The translations under genes were made by a program, and so were the position numbers. The notes under the pieces are model-generated. The model saw only the letters and a list, made by a program, of their open reading frames with translations. It ran no database searches and was not told where the DNA came from. From Sanghuangporus weigelae (Eukaryota > Basidiomycota > Agaricomycetes > Hymenochaetales > Hymenochaetaceae), in assembly GCA_033182465.1 (NCBI GenBank), contig CP137319.1:2108001-2172000 (forward strand): a DNA stretch of 64,000 nucleotides. Direction: 5' to 3'. Position 1 is the stretch's first letter. Each line of letters begins with the position of its first letter. This document shows, piece by piece, positions 11,476-22,905 of this stretch.

Positions 11476-12222
11476 ATGGAGCGAAAGGTTCCACCGTTGA
11501 CAATAAGACGACAATACTAGGACTTCGAAATGCGTTCTTTGCGATCTCAAGCAGAGTAAATGAGATCAAATATAATAAACTGTATCGATAATTAGGGGAT
11601 GCTTGTAAGATTGTCGACTAAAAATAATCGGACTACAGTACATCCAGTTTGACACCAAACATATATGAAATGCGAGTCTCCTCTCCATGTATATCTGTAC
11701 ATTTTATTACAGTATTGCGATCAAGCTTTAGATACTTAGCGAAAAATAACCGAAGCAACAAGTCATATTCATTTGAAGCGGAGCTTGAACTTGGAGATTT
11801 GCATCAACGTGAATATGACTACTTCCGCTAAGAAGTATCTTGTGTATCTGCATCTTCATCTTCAACGTATGTGTATGTTTATGGTTTCCCGCAGTCAGTT
11901 TTCGTTTGCATTTTTGCTTGTTCTCATAAAGCACAGAACATCTCGGGCAACTGAACTAGGACTGAATTCCAGTGGAATTTGAGACATGGACTTCGATACC
12001 TTCCTTCCTTGCTGTGTTGTGTGTGGAGTACAATAGCACGTACCGTTCAAACTGCAGACAAAGGTTACATCGCCCATCTCTTTCATATTTTCCCCCACGG
12101 AGTCGAAGATGGTCAATCGACTCGGTTATTTGTCTCAGTTCATCCAGAATCGTGCTGTGCAGGAGGAATTGTATGAAGATGGGGATACAGCCCGAGCAGC
12201 TTACCTTGAACGTTTAATCAAC
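11476..12222. other. Intergenic upstream of the Rds1-like gene
   Basis: No gene supported. The frame of the downstream gene is open from 12109, but the signal peptide begins at the ATG at 12223, so 12109-12222 is treated as leader. No clear TATA box was found. Confidence 0.5.
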
Positions 12223-13196
12223 ATGAAATCCTCTCTTCACGTCGCTGCTAGATTAGTTCTCGGCACTGTTTTCGCGCTTGCGACCCCGATCAAGCGCGCT
12301 GCGAACTCATCGTCTATCAGCTCAACGCAGATCCTTCAATTTGCATTGACGCTCGAACACCTCGAGAATACTTTCTACACCGAAGCCCTTGCAAAGTTCG
12401 ATGAGCCTGCTTTCGAAAAAGCAGGGTATGCGCCATGGGTTCGCGGACGTTTCGAGGAAATAGCGGAACATGAGGCGTCGCATGTAGCACTCCTCACACA
12501 GACGCTCGGAAACGACTCCGTTGCTCCTTGTAACTACTCCTTGTATGTCTCATGCTTGTTTGTTCAAGCGAAGTACTCACATGCCTTTTGTTTAGCCCTT
12601 TCCGCGATCCGAAGTCCTTCGCGATCCTATCGAATATGTTGGAAAGTGTCGGAAACGGAGCATACATCGCTGGTTCCCAATATCTGGTGAATGATACCGC
12701 GTCTCTTAGAGTCGCGGGCGCCATTCTATCTATGGAAGCTCGACATGCATCATGGGTGAAATCATCGGTACTGCTTAACCAGCCGTGGTCTAGCTCATAC
12801 GACATTCCGCTCGACGGAAACCTCGTTTACTCCCTGGCGTCCACCTTCATTATCCAATGTCCCGCGTCAAACCCTCCTTTGCCGTTCAAGCCATTCCCGA
12901 GCCTAAATATCTCAGCCGCAGATGCGAATGACAGTATGCCTATGCCCGGCCAGATGGTCAATCTTACTTACGTCAACTCAACCATCTCGGGCAGCGGGCA
13001 ATACCTTGCGTTTTTGCACGGATTAAACACGACTTTCACGAACATCATCAACTCTCAGGCAATTATTCCCTCAGATTTGCAGGGCCTCATTTTTGCGGTT
13101 GTTACGTCCGATAATGCCACTGTTTCGGATAGTACAATTGTTGCTGGGCCTGCGCCGTTAACGTTCGATTTTGACGCGAATGTACCCAATTACTAA
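12223..13196 (+). CDS. rds1: Secreted ferritin-like (Rds1-type) stress protein
   Basis: Two exons, 12223-12542 and 12596-13196, give 306 aa; the 53-bp intron joins CNYS to FPFRDP. The start was chosen at 12223 rather than 12109 because it puts an export signal (MKSSLHVAARLVLGTVFALA) at the N-terminus. The first half is a ferritin-like four-helix domain with ILQFALTLEHLENTFYTEAL and RFEEIAEHEASHVALLTQ; the Glu and His residues there fit a di-metal site. The second half (SMEARHASWVK, then a Ser/Thr/Asn-rich C-terminus) matches the fungal Rds1 family, induced by nutrient and other stress in fission yeast. Several N-x-S/T sites in the tail fit a secreted glycoprotein. The biochemical role of the family is not established. 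Confidence 0.85.
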
Positions 13197-13807
13197 CTAC
13201 TCCTCTCAACCCATGAGTAAATTATTGCTATCTCTGTATTTTTGGAACCAATTGCATCTTCTTTGCGATTTACCCGGATTCATATTCGCTAATCTAATCT
13301 AATTGAATTGATGACCTTTCCGCCAAGCGAATGTTTAAAAACTGATCTGATCCGATCATTGCCTCGGGGACTGTGAAGTTCCAGTTCCGCTGAAAACGTC
13401 GGAGCGCCATAGAAACACGAGCTTCTAGAACGACGGAACGGGATAGTAGCACTACAGCTGTGGATAATGAGGAGAGAAGCATACCGCGGTGTCTCGGCGA
13501 AATATTCTCCCTTCCCACATTCTACATCCGCTGTATCTACGCTTCTTATGTAAGCATCAGTTGATGAGATTCCCTATCTTCTTTATCTCGCTTTGCTGAC
13601 ATCAAGTCCGCGGTTGATTATCATGACTGCGTGGAGCTGGCGAGGACATCAAACTGTAAATAAGGAACGCCGCTTCGCCCTCCCGACGGATTGCAACCAG
13701 CTCATCGAGCAGGCATATAAAGCACCCTCTGGAAGTCGGGGTCCTGCAATCTCTACACCAACTACCAAAAATCTCACCGCTCTCAAACGATCATTCAGTG
13801 CGCAATA
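13197..13807. other. Intergenic between Rds1-like and dehydrogenase genes
   Basis: No coding gene is supported. A minus-strand open frame at 13294-13518 lacks any recognisable feature. The right part holds the promoter of the dehydrogenase gene (see TATA entry). Confidence 0.5.
13714..13721 (+). promoter_or_regulatory. TATA box of the dehydrogenase gene
   Basis: CATATAAA lies 87 bp upstream of the ATG at 13808. Pyrimidine-rich CTCTACACC-type sequence about 35 bp downstream is a reasonable transcription start region. Position and context fit a core promoter; not tested. Confidence 0.55.
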
Positions 13808-15231
13808 ATGGGTTCAATCGAGTACGTTGTATCTTTCTGTCTTTGCTATCAACCGATAGTCTAAAGGGCGCTTCACGATAGGGGAATGCACAAGATCGTC
13901 GTCTCGCGGGACTTGGGAGCCCAAGTCATGCCTATTCTTCAGGAGCGAAAGGAGTTCCACGTAAGTCAAGCTAGTCAAGTCTGGAGTCGGTATGTTGACT
14001 GGTGAATGTAGCTTGTTGTCTGCCCAGACGATGTCAAGGACAGACAAGGGTGGTTGAAGGAACACGTTCCAGGCGCTGAGGGATTACTATGCATGCTCTC
14101 GGACAAGGTTAGCACTGGAAAGCCAGAGACCCTTCCCTATCTAACTCGTCTTCCTTCCAGATTACTGAAGATATACTCGAAGCAGGCGAGTCTGTTCACA
14201 CGGATTCCCGTGCGATGTTTGTTTGCTGACTGTCGAGAAATCCAATAGCCGGTCCTACGCTGAAAGTCGTCTCAACGATGTCCGTCGGATACGGTGTGTT
14301 CGCTGACTCCTTGTTAGTAAATGAGAAACTGAACAGGATCATCGTAGAGCACGTCCATCTTCCCACCCTCAAGAAAAACAATGTCCGACTGGGATATACT
14401 CCTGATATCTTAACAAACGCAGTCGCCGACCTTGCTCTCATGCTTGCCCTCATGGCCTCTCGAAACGCAAAGTACGCGATGCAAGTCGTGCACGACGGCC
14501 AGGCAAGTATTCTCCTCCCGTCCACTCAGAAATATGTAATCATGCATGTCGCATAGTGGCTAAACTGCCCATGGACGCCCTTCGGCTTCTGTGGACCCCA
14601 GATCAGCACAATCCCAAACGAGATTTCACCAGAAAAATCCTCTCCGGGCAAAACGGTGGGGTTCTTCGGCTTTGGACGCATCGCACATGCAACCCTTGCG
14701 CGCCTTATTCCTTTCGGAATCCGCAACCTCATCTACACGAGCAACTCAAGCCCCTCTCCCGAGTCTGCGGAGCGCGATGCAAAGCTCGCTGCCTCGCATG
14801 GCCTGCCTGCTGATGCGATCAAGCGCGTCTCGGTCGAGGAGCTGGCCTCGGAGTCTGACGTGCTTTTCATCCTCGCCCCAGGTGGCCCGACTACCTACCA
14901 TGCTATCGACACTGCATTCCTCTCACGCATGAAGCCGACTTCTGTGCTCGTAAACCCCGGCCGTGGCACCATCGTTGACTCGGACGCGCTCGCCGAGGCG
15001 CTTCGCGAAGGCACCATCTGGGGTGCTGGGCTCGACGTTGTCGAGGGCGAACCAAACATCCCCGCGGATCACCCTCTAGTGCGGGAGCCGCGCTGTGTCG
15101 TGATTCCTCACATCGCTTCTGCGACGACCGAAACGCGAATCGGTATTGGAAGACTCGCAGCGTACAATGCCATTGGTGGTGTCCTTGGGGAGGAGATGCC
15201 CTCAGAGCTCCACCTGTCTGGACGCGCATAG
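13808..15231 (+). CDS. GOR1: D-2-hydroxyacid dehydrogenase (glyoxylate/hydroxypyruvate reductase-like)
   Basis: Seven exons: 13808-13821, 13882-13960, 14012-14107, 14161-14185, 14249-14293, 14348-14502 and 14557-15231, for 362 aa. The order matches GRHPR/GOR1-type enzymes, which reduce glyoxylate or hydroxypyruvate with NAD(P)H. The N-terminal catalytic half has ILEAAGPTLKVVSTMSVGYEH and LGYTPDILTNAVADL. The Rossmann core is GKTVGFFGFGRIA. The catalytic Arg is in NPGRGTIVD, the Glu in VVEGEP, and the His in IPHIASAT. The first coding exon is only 14 bp. Introns 14186-14248 and 14503-14556 begin with GC (gcgagt, gcaagt), not GT; only these choices keep the conserved protein in frame. The gene is convergent with POLD4. 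Substrate preference cannot be told from sequence. Confidence 0.88.
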
Positions 15232-15699
15232 TCTGGTTTAGTCCACCCGCCAGTTCTTCGAAAATTCGTGTAGAATATAGATTCTCAGGTTTGTCGCATC
15301 AGATAGTTTTTTGTAATCAAGCAACTGTTCCAAGTTCCAATAAACTGTATGGGTAAATAGTAAATCATTCGTGAATCTGTCCGGGGATACAGCATGATAG
15401 AGTCAGTAATCACAGCGTAAGAGTAGTCAGTCAGGGAAGAACTGTAAAGAACATAGTGGAGTAGGTATCATTGGGAAGAATTCGGGCAATCGTTACAAAA
15501 GCACAATGATAGAGAAAGGGACAGGTCTGTCGAAACGAAATACAGAGTAAACGAACTGCGTGCAAAATTGAGATCCATCAATTAGCCATGGAAAACGTCG
15601 TCGCGAATGGGTATTCGGCAGATTCACAGAGATTGGTATGCTCGGTTTCCCAAGCACCAATCAGACTTCATGTATTGCTGTTGGGAGCTCGCGTGTCAT
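15232..15699. other. Intergenic between convergent genes
   Basis: The 3' regions of the dehydrogenase gene (plus) and POLD4 (minus) meet here. AATAAA at about 15341-15346 is a plausible polyadenylation signal for the dehydrogenase. Nothing else seen. Confidence 0.5.
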
Positions 15700-16549
15700 T
15701 TAAACGTCGTCGTAGAATACACATTGCCTGTATTCATCTTCCTCCAGACCTTGCCTGCTCGAAAGAATTTCGCGCACCTAACACAGCCATGTCATTGAAT
15801 ACATCGCATAATGACCAAACAGTCACCTACCTCGGAAGGTGGGTTTAAACCGAGAGCATACGCACGCTCCCAACGCTGAAGGCGCGTCATCCCAATACAT
15901 GGACCATACTCATAAGATCTAGCAATGTTTAAGTCTCTAGGTCCCTGATGCATGCATGCATTCAGACTTACGTGTCAAAGGCTCGCAAAATGTGATGAAT
16001 CTTGGTCTGTTTCTCTGCATGAACTGAGAGAACATGTCAATAAGAAGAGCTTGGACGTCCGAGTCCATACGCACCGGGGGGAACATCGCCCATGCGCGTC
16101 CTTGTCTGGTTGTAGAGCCTTTGAATCCGAGGGTTCTTCTCCAAGACTTTGAGGTCTACTTGTTCTTCAGGCTCCTCATCAGACGATGTACCGGAATCAT
16201 TGATTGTTGCATTTCGCACGGCACCTGCTGCTTTGGAGATGCCTTGAGCTTGTCCATTTGCCGTTTTGCGACGTTTCGAGCTGCGCTGCTCGGCAGTTGA
16301 CTTGATCAGGACGACGTCGTCTTCGGTACTTGAACCTGTAGACGACGCATTTACGGTGCTGCTGATGCTTGCAGTTCGCGAGCTTGGTTCTCTCTGCTCG
16401 CCTCCTTGTGGCTTGACTGATGATACAGACGGACTCGCTTTGAGCGTATTTGCCTTGCCAGCCGCTGTTGAACCACGCTTCGCTGACGCGAAAGACAGTG
16501 TTCCTTGTTTCAGTACTGGACCTGAGGACGACTTGCTCTTTGGTGCCAT
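15700..16549 (-). CDS. cdm1: DNA polymerase delta subunit 4 (POLD4/Cdm1)
   Basis: Four exons on the minus strand (16549-16075, 16023-15972, 15918-15831, 15777-15700) with introns of 51-53 bp give 230 aa. The N-terminus carries a PCNA-binding-like motif in a Lys/Ser-rich context (KQGTLSFASAKR). A long low-complexity Ser-rich region with a basic SSKRRK patch follows. The conserved POLD4 core is at the C-terminus: NPRIQRLYNQTRTRMG, then HHILRAFD, YGPCIGMTRLQRWERA and LGLNPP. The protein is the small accessory subunit that stabilises the replicative polymerase delta in the nucleus. It is longer than animal p12 (about 107 aa), mainly through the Ser-rich insert. The unspliced frame closes soon after the first donor, so splicing is required. 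Confidence 0.9.
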
Positions 16550-17009
16550 GGCTCTTGAAGAATATAAATAATAGCGATGCAGTAAAGAATTCAGATTCTG
16601 ACCGGCGAAAGATTGTGGTTCAACGCAAGGAGGTAAGAACTCCCAAGTTCAACTCGACTTCAGATTGGGAAATATATTCTCACAGTCCTCACATCAATTG
16701 CGAGTCACCTGATTTCAGCGCCGATCACAATTAGAAGATAAGGGTGGTATCAATATAATCAATTCATTCAAAACCATCGAGTGGTTCAGTTTGTCGACTT
16801 CAGCGCTGCTCTCCGTGCGTCGCTGTCTGCCAGGTAGACAAAGGGAGTTCCCTTCATGATGTGAGACGCTTTGCCGATTTAGGCAGCGATTTTTTTGGCC
16901 ATTTCCACTTTCGGAAATGGACAATCACGGCAAATACTTACCTCATTGTATTCGTCTTCGATCTGAATAGGGGCTACATCGTAGATCTGGTCTCCTTATT
17001 TCCACTGTG
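16550..17009. other. Intergenic between divergent POLD4 and OST-alpha genes
   Basis: No gene is supported. Most of the middle is one copy of a dispersed ~150-bp repeat (16791-16938). The outer parts must hold the divergent promoters of POLD4 (minus) and the OST-alpha gene (plus). Confidence 0.5.
16791..16938 (-). repeat. Dispersed short repeat, copy 1
   Basis: Nearly identical, in inverted orientation, to 24915-25083. Read on the minus strand it begins with a small hairpin (CCATTTCC ... GGAAATGG) and contains a short open frame starting MKGTPFVYLADS. Copy 2 carries an extra ~20 bases inside this part. Family unknown; it could be a SINE-like or small-MITE relic, or a scrap of a duplicated gene. 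Confidence 0.7.
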
Positions 17010-19873
17010 ATGTCCAACAATGCGACATGCTTTCATAAATCATCAGACACGAAACCTCCGCCTCTTATTCAAAACGGAAAGGTTGTTTTGCAAAGTAAGT
17101 ATTTCCTCTCATCCTTGAGTTGTCGTACTGACGTCGTCACAGCTCATTATGTACTTACTCTATACGTCAAATATGCTTCGGAGTATTCTAACTGTAATGT
17201 AGATCGGATGGATAGTGGCTGGGACATTCGCGCTTGTCTCTACTGCAATATCGTTTTGGCTCGTGAACAAGCACTTACGGTATTACACGAACGTGAGTAC
17301 ATTCATGGCCTTCTTTTTACCAACCTGACGTGATTGCATCAGAAACACGAACAACGATGTACGTTTCAGTTCACCCCAGAAGAGCTCTTGCTTAAAACTA
17401 TTCAGATATCGTTCGTATCCTCTTCATGGTTCCGATCTATTCGCTTGTCAGCTTCGCCTCATACCTCTTCTGGGTACACTGACTCCTCCGCTTCATTTCC
17501 GGATCGTCTGCTGACCTCTCGAATCTCAAACAACAGGACCAATCAACTGCCCTTCTTCTCCTTCGGGACTGCTACGAGTCAACAGTCCTGACCTCTTTCT
17601 TCTATCTCTTGCTATTGTATATCTCTGCGAATCCTGACGAGCAACGAACAATATTTCTCAAGGTCTGTCATATGCAATCAACCTTGGGCTTGATTAGTCG
17701 CTCAATGAATTTCATGTAGGCCGGACTGAGCAAGGAGAATGATCGAAAGGACATTCAGCGGGGAGAACCAGTCAAGAAGTGGATTTTTCCTCTAGGGTCT
17801 GTCAAATCTAAGCCTGCTGTACGGTCACCTTCTTGCATACGCGTGATCAAGGACTGAACCGCTTTGACAGGACGGCCTGTACTTCCTGCAAATGATGAAA
17901 TGGGGCATATTGCAATACTGCGTCATTCGTCCCTTGTTCGTATTTGCTTGGCTTTCATGTCAGTCACTACGGGCTAATGAGACACGGACAGAACTACACT
18001 CGTTGCAGTCATATTGGACTACGTTGGACTATACTGCGAAGATTCTTGGTCACCTGGATGGGGCCACGTCTATGTAGGTCGAGTTCATACTTCTGCGTCT
18101 CTTTTGTTCCGCCGAGCTGATAAGTGCTTACAGATTGTGACCGTTGTTTCTATCTCCGTTTCGATCGCAATGTATTGTCTCATCCAGATATACGTCCCGA
18201 TATCAAAACATCTTGCTCCACATAGGCCACTTCTCAAGTTGTTTGCGATTAAAGCTGTTGGTAAGCTACAAAGATGATGCGATGCCTCTATTATCTCAAG
18301 CAAAAATCAGTCTTCTTGACATTCTGGCAGGCGACGTTCTTGTCCGTGTTGAGTAGTCTGGGAGTAGTCACCGATGTATGTTTTCGTAGCTTCACTCTCA
18401 CACAGATTGCTGATTTTTCTGTCTTGCAGACTAAGTATATGTGCGTGTGAAGTTAGTTACAGCAATTATTTGTTTATCGCTTGTATATTTGATAGGACTG
18501 CGGACGATATAAACATCGGAATTGGCGCGATTCTCGAGACTGTTGAAATGACGTACGTCATTATCTTTGGTCTCTTCCTTTGGATTTAAATCTGACTCGC
18601 TTTCCCCAGAATTTTTGCAATACTTCATATCAAAGCATTCTCCTATAAGCCTTATCAGAGATTGCCTGGCTCCACCGAAAATGGCCAATCGATACCCGAT
18701 TATGCCGGAGAAGATGATCCGCGCATGCCCCGTATGCGATGCCTGCTACATGCATTCGATTTTCGTGAAACACTTCGCGAGATATGGGAAGGCTGCGCGT
18801 ACATTTTTAGGAAGTGGAGAGGTTTCGAGACGGATCCGAAAGCACGCAGACTTATCATCAGAGATGATATATTCGGCGAGAAGGTTCCAAACGAAATTCG
18901 GTCAAAGAAGGACGTTCGAGCTTCTGCGACCGAGAGAGACGTCATGTACCAATCAGTTTCTGTTTCAGTCGAGGTGGAGAAGGAAGTTCATGTCGATGCC
19001 GAACGACAATGGCTTGGAACCGGAGACGATTACATATACGGACTTGAGTTCCCAAGACGTGAGCGTACTGCTGGGTTCGAGGAACAAGTCGAGATCGAGC
19101 TTGAAAGGAGGGGGTTATCTATCCGATCTTCCGGAAACGCTGACGCAATCTCGTCAGAGGGACCAAGCCCTGGATACGACAGGAGACAGAGGTCATGGTG
19201 GAGACGGGCTCTGGAACGGATGTCACATACGAGCATAGATAATGGGTCTATCTCCCGTTCGTCAGACGAACTACGGAGAGAGCGACTAACAAAAGGCGAC
19301 CACGACGACTGCGTAGACCTTGTCAATGATTCACCTTCACTTGATACTCACCGATCGTCTCCACACGATGTCTCGGGTGGTATCCGCCGTCTCTCATCCA
19401 CAGAATTCACCACAAGTCCCGATCCGGTCTTCTCTCGTCTGTTTCTTAGCAAGGCATGTTCGTTGGAATCGGGAGGGCCATCTTCACAGACACACGTTTC
19501 TTCCCGCGGTCATCACATCAGACTTACGACACCGGCTAGCGTGGTACCTGCAAATGAGCTTCGAGCTTTAGAACAGAAACCGGCGTTAACGAATATACCA
19601 GAGGATGCTCCTGGGTCAGGAACGAACGTTATAGAACGCGGGTCTTTCGCGAGAAGAGGGGCAATCAAGCTATACACAAAGTCAGCGAATCGTCAAGTGA
19701 TACGGTTGTCGGCACTCAGGGAGAATCATTCAGGTGCACGACCTACTTGTTTTCCGGACAATGAAGCATCTGGGTTGCACGATTGGGATGCCGGGTTTCG
19801 AAGGAGTAAGCGGAATGGACAGCTCCGGATGACTGGAAGGGATCACTCGGCAAAACATCCTTTTGACCCATGA
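17010..19873 (+). CDS. HFL1: OST-alpha/TMEM184 (DUF300) membrane protein, Hfl1-like
   Basis: Fourteen exons assembled by frame continuity give 720 aa: 17010-17094, 17143-17150, 17203-17292, 17343-17358, 17406-17473, 17537-17662, 17720-17818, 17871-17935, 17992-18073, 18134-18260, 18311-18375, 18430-18440, 18496-18552 and 18610-19873. About seven membrane segments are predicted: IGWIVAGTFALVSTAISFWL, ILFMVPIYSLVSFASYLFW, LTSFFYLLLLYI and later ones. The hallmark QMMKWGILQYCVIRPL is present, as are FLTFWQATFLSVLSS and TKYMTADDINIGIGAILE. The C-terminal ~390 residues are a Ser/Arg-rich cytosolic tail. In yeasts, Hfl1 sits in the vacuole membrane and binds Atg8; animal relatives transport organic solutes. 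Exons 2 and 12 are only 8 and 11 bp. The start is ATG 17010, just after a GTG. Confidence 0.9.
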
Positions 19874-20269
19874 TGCTGATATTAGTCTGGAGACGAGTAG
19901 CAGGCAAATCCTGTGCATCGAGCCTGATTGATTCGTAGCAGGCGTTGAATTTTCTCGTGCGCCGCGTGTACTCTGGTTACGCTGGAGGATATGGCAGAGA
20001 CAATATTAATGACGATCGGGTTACTTTTTTGATCTTATGACACCTACGAATACCTCACGATGATATTGCGTTACGAATTATCTATGATATACATGAGTGT
20101 ATTATAAGTATTTATATTCGTGTGAAAGTGTCGATCATCTTGTTTAGAATGGAACGGCATCGGGTATCGGCGGGACTTTAACTCCCTCATGAACTTGAAC
20201 TTACGCCGCTCGTACGCAATCGCAGTGTCACTACTCCTCAATTTAAAAAATCAAAAAAGGTCAATTGGA
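19874..20269. other. Intergenic, AT-rich
   Basis: No gene seen. It lies downstream of the OST-alpha gene and upstream of the PCMT ATG at 20270. No clear core promoter element. Confidence 0.5.
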
Positions 20270-21201
20270 ATGGCGTATCGTACATCTGGCAACTCAAACG
20301 ATCAGCTCGTCAACAACATGCGTGGATACGGTCTTCTCTCAAATGAAATCGCGGAGGTTAGCAACAAACAACGACCAATCAATCAATCACTCATGATTTT
20401 CCAAGTAGGTCTTCAAGAAAGTAGACAGAAGAAACTATGTCCTTGATGAACGCGATGCATACATTGATGCTCCTCAGCGAGTATTGATCTGCTTCTCGGC
20501 AGCATCTCCTTCCCCTTACACATACACAGGCAAATAAAGTGCAACGCAACAATTTCTGCGCCTCATATGGTTCGTCTCTTCCTTCACAGCTCTATTGCTA
20601 GCTCCCAACTGGTCCTTGATGTCAGCATGCAGAGGCAACCATGAATCTTCTTCCTTTCCTGAAGCCAGGCGCTCGTGTGCTCGATGTCGGCAGCGGCTCA
20701 GGATACACCGCGGCTATCTTCTACCATCTCGTCCGATCCGACAATCCCACAGAGAACGGTCCATCCGGCAAGGTCGTAGGCATCGACCACATGCCAGACC
20801 TGGTTTCTTGGTCCATCGAGAACCTTCGTAAGGACGGTCTCGGCCGCGCTGTCGACAAGGGTGAAATTGAGATAGTCGCCGGTGATGGCAGGAAAGGCTG
20901 GCCTCCCGCTGCTCCATATGATGCAATCCATGTAGGTGCTGCAGCTCCGGCACTGCCAGAGGCACTCGTCGACCAGCTCAAGGCTCCCGGTCGCATGTTT
21001 ATTCCCATCGGTGTAGGAGCGCAGAAGATTTACCAGGTGGACAAGGATGAGGCTGGCAATGTGCAGACCAAGCCGCTTCTTGATGTAATGGTGTGTCTTA
21101 TCGCTACGTTTTCATATGCTGTAGATCTGATCGATAAATCGCCTACAACTTAGTATGTCCCACTAACGGACCAGGAGAAGCAGGCTTCACGATTTTTCTA
21201 A
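20270..21201 (+). CDS. PCMT: Protein-L-isoaspartate O-methyltransferase
   Basis: Five exons (20270-20356, 20409-20476, 20530-20569, 20626-21090, 21154-21201) give 235 aa, the usual length for this repair enzyme. It methylates abnormal L-isoaspartyl residues in damaged proteins using S-adenosylmethionine. Visible motifs: N-terminal LVNNMRGYGLL, VDRRNYVLDERDAYIDAPQ, substrate-loop NATISAPHM, SAM-binding VLDVGSGSGYTAA, GIDHMPDLV, GDGRKGWPPAAPYDAIHVGAAAP, and the C-terminal YVPLTDQEKQ. Intron 2 (20477-20529) starts with GC (ca|gcgagt): only that donor joins IDAPQ to the conserved NATISAPHM exon in frame. A cytosolic housekeeping repair role is expected from the family. Confidence 0.92.
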
Positions 21202-21526
21202 TTTGCGATTACGACTCGATCTAACTACTAATATATTTTACTTCGTGCACATACACGCACAGATCATCTATCAATTGCAAGCGACAATGTATTTGTATCT
21301 TCTGTCTCTGGAATCGTACTGTGTTTAGCAACAGATGCTCGTGTTGGATTGTACGGGGTACGACAAATTCTATTCTGACACGGATTCGCGATGCCAGTAG
21401 TCCTCTGGTTGCATCGATGCCAGACGGAGAAGTTGAACGGAGATTCAATCTTTTATAAACAAATAACAATAATAATACATATGTCGTCGATCATATAAGC
21501 GACAATGTTCTTTTTGTCAGGTTCGA
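21202..21526. other. Intergenic between convergent genes
   Basis: This 325-bp stretch follows the PCMT gene and faces the 3' end of the minus-strand membrane-protein gene. No further features. Confidence 0.5.
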
Positions 21527-22905
21527 TTACGGCGGTCCAATGGTTGGACGAGACTCGACCCCTCCCTTCTCAAGTGCTGCGAGCCAGACATCGTCTTTTG
21601 GAGGCACCATCGGTGGTCTTTCTCGGTCATCACGACGTGGTGTAAAGTCCAATCTTCCGTTCCAAAGGCTCTTGAATCCGATTCGCACAATGACAAGAGA
21701 GGCGACAATTCCCTGAAAGAGAAGATTAGTTGTCAAAGAAAGACTTATCGGCTCGGCTCGGAGTAGATGCCTCACAATTATCTGTGGAATCTGTGGAAGT
21801 ATTATGGTCAAGGGATGAATCGTTAGTGACATATTGTGGCCTTTTCAAGTTTGAGCCTACCCAATCAAGTAGCAAAAGTACAGCGTAATTCTTCGCTAAA
21901 AATACACCAAAAAGGCAAATTAGGCTGGCCGAGTAGATGATCCCCGGGTCAAGAAGAACGACTGTGAACGGGGAAAGCTCTGTCATAGGCCTTGCTGCCA
22001 TTCGTCTCGTCAACCAAATGCGAATTGTAATTGTGACTCAAGAGGTTGAACCATCCTCAGCGTACAAACACAAAGAAAAGTATAAGTCTCACTTGTTCCA
22101 CCGAGATTGATGATAAAACTGAAGAAAAAGAAAGCGAACATCCAGAGATAGGAGGTCGCAGAAGCGAAGGGAGAAACAACTCGTTGCTTTGAAAATCCGA
22201 CTAGCATAACTATGCCGCTCGCTATGCTTTACAAATGAAGGTCAAGAAAATAGGTCCAGTTGGAATGTGTGCGCACCAAAACTTCCGGTCATTAAGATGA
22301 GAGAAGAAATAAGAACTCGTCTATAACCCCTATAGATAATGCCTAGGCGGTATATCTAAGGCTTCGGGTAAGCCACGCTCTTCAGATGAAGGACCTGATG
22401 CTCACCATCAACACGTCACCGAGTAAGCTCTGCAGCGCATAAACGATCAGTTTGCAAATGTCTATACCCCCCTGATTTATGCTGAAGTATTCAGCTCCAT
22501 CGCTGCTTGTAGTAAACCCGTCCAAGGCTCGCTTGAAGTTGATTGCTTCATGCTACATTCTTCACAGTAAGTAATGCTCAGGCTTCTTCCGGAAACAACG
22601 TCACCGTAATTGCTAGGATATACATGACCAATAAGGCACATGCGAACCTCGTTCTCAGTGGACGCGAGACTGTCTCCTTGCAAAACAGCAAATACGATGA
22701 TAACGCGAATAACATCGAGAAGAACCCTATGAAGATTTATTGTTAGGAGAAAACGACCGGTTATGAAAGGGTACGACGTGCCAAAGAGAATCGATTCTAT
22801 CACGACTGAGACAAAGTTCGCTTCGACAATACCAAATGACATGATAGGCACCAAGGTCGAAAGGGTGAGTATGTGTTTGATGAGTTGACGGGCGTGTAAA
22901 GGCAC
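21527..22905 (-). CDS. Multi-pass membrane protein (agaricomycete-type, unnamed)
   Basis: Several minus-strand exons with hydrophobic segments can be read, but I could not fix every splice site. The first exon (about 22905-22480) has ANFVSVVIESILFGTSYPFITG and VLLDVIRVIIVFAVLQGDSL. Later exons have SPFASATSYLWMFAFFFFSF, VVLLDPGIIYSASLICLFGVF, and LTTNLLFQGIVASLVIVRIG. The gene ends in a soluble tail (LWNGRLDFTPRRDD) with stop near 21527. The true start may be an internal ATG (MSFGIVEAN) rather than 22905. The pattern of an opening ESIL-type helix, about six or seven helices and a short charged tail is common among uncharacterised mushroom membrane proteins. No transporter or receptor motif was recognised. 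Confidence 0.5.

Noticed and set aside
13294-13518. Minus-strand open frame as a gene
   Set aside because: No motif, no splice context, and it overlaps the promoter region of the dehydrogenase gene.
17007-17009. Start of the OST-alpha gene at 17007
   Set aside because: The codon there is GTG; the first ATG is at 17010.
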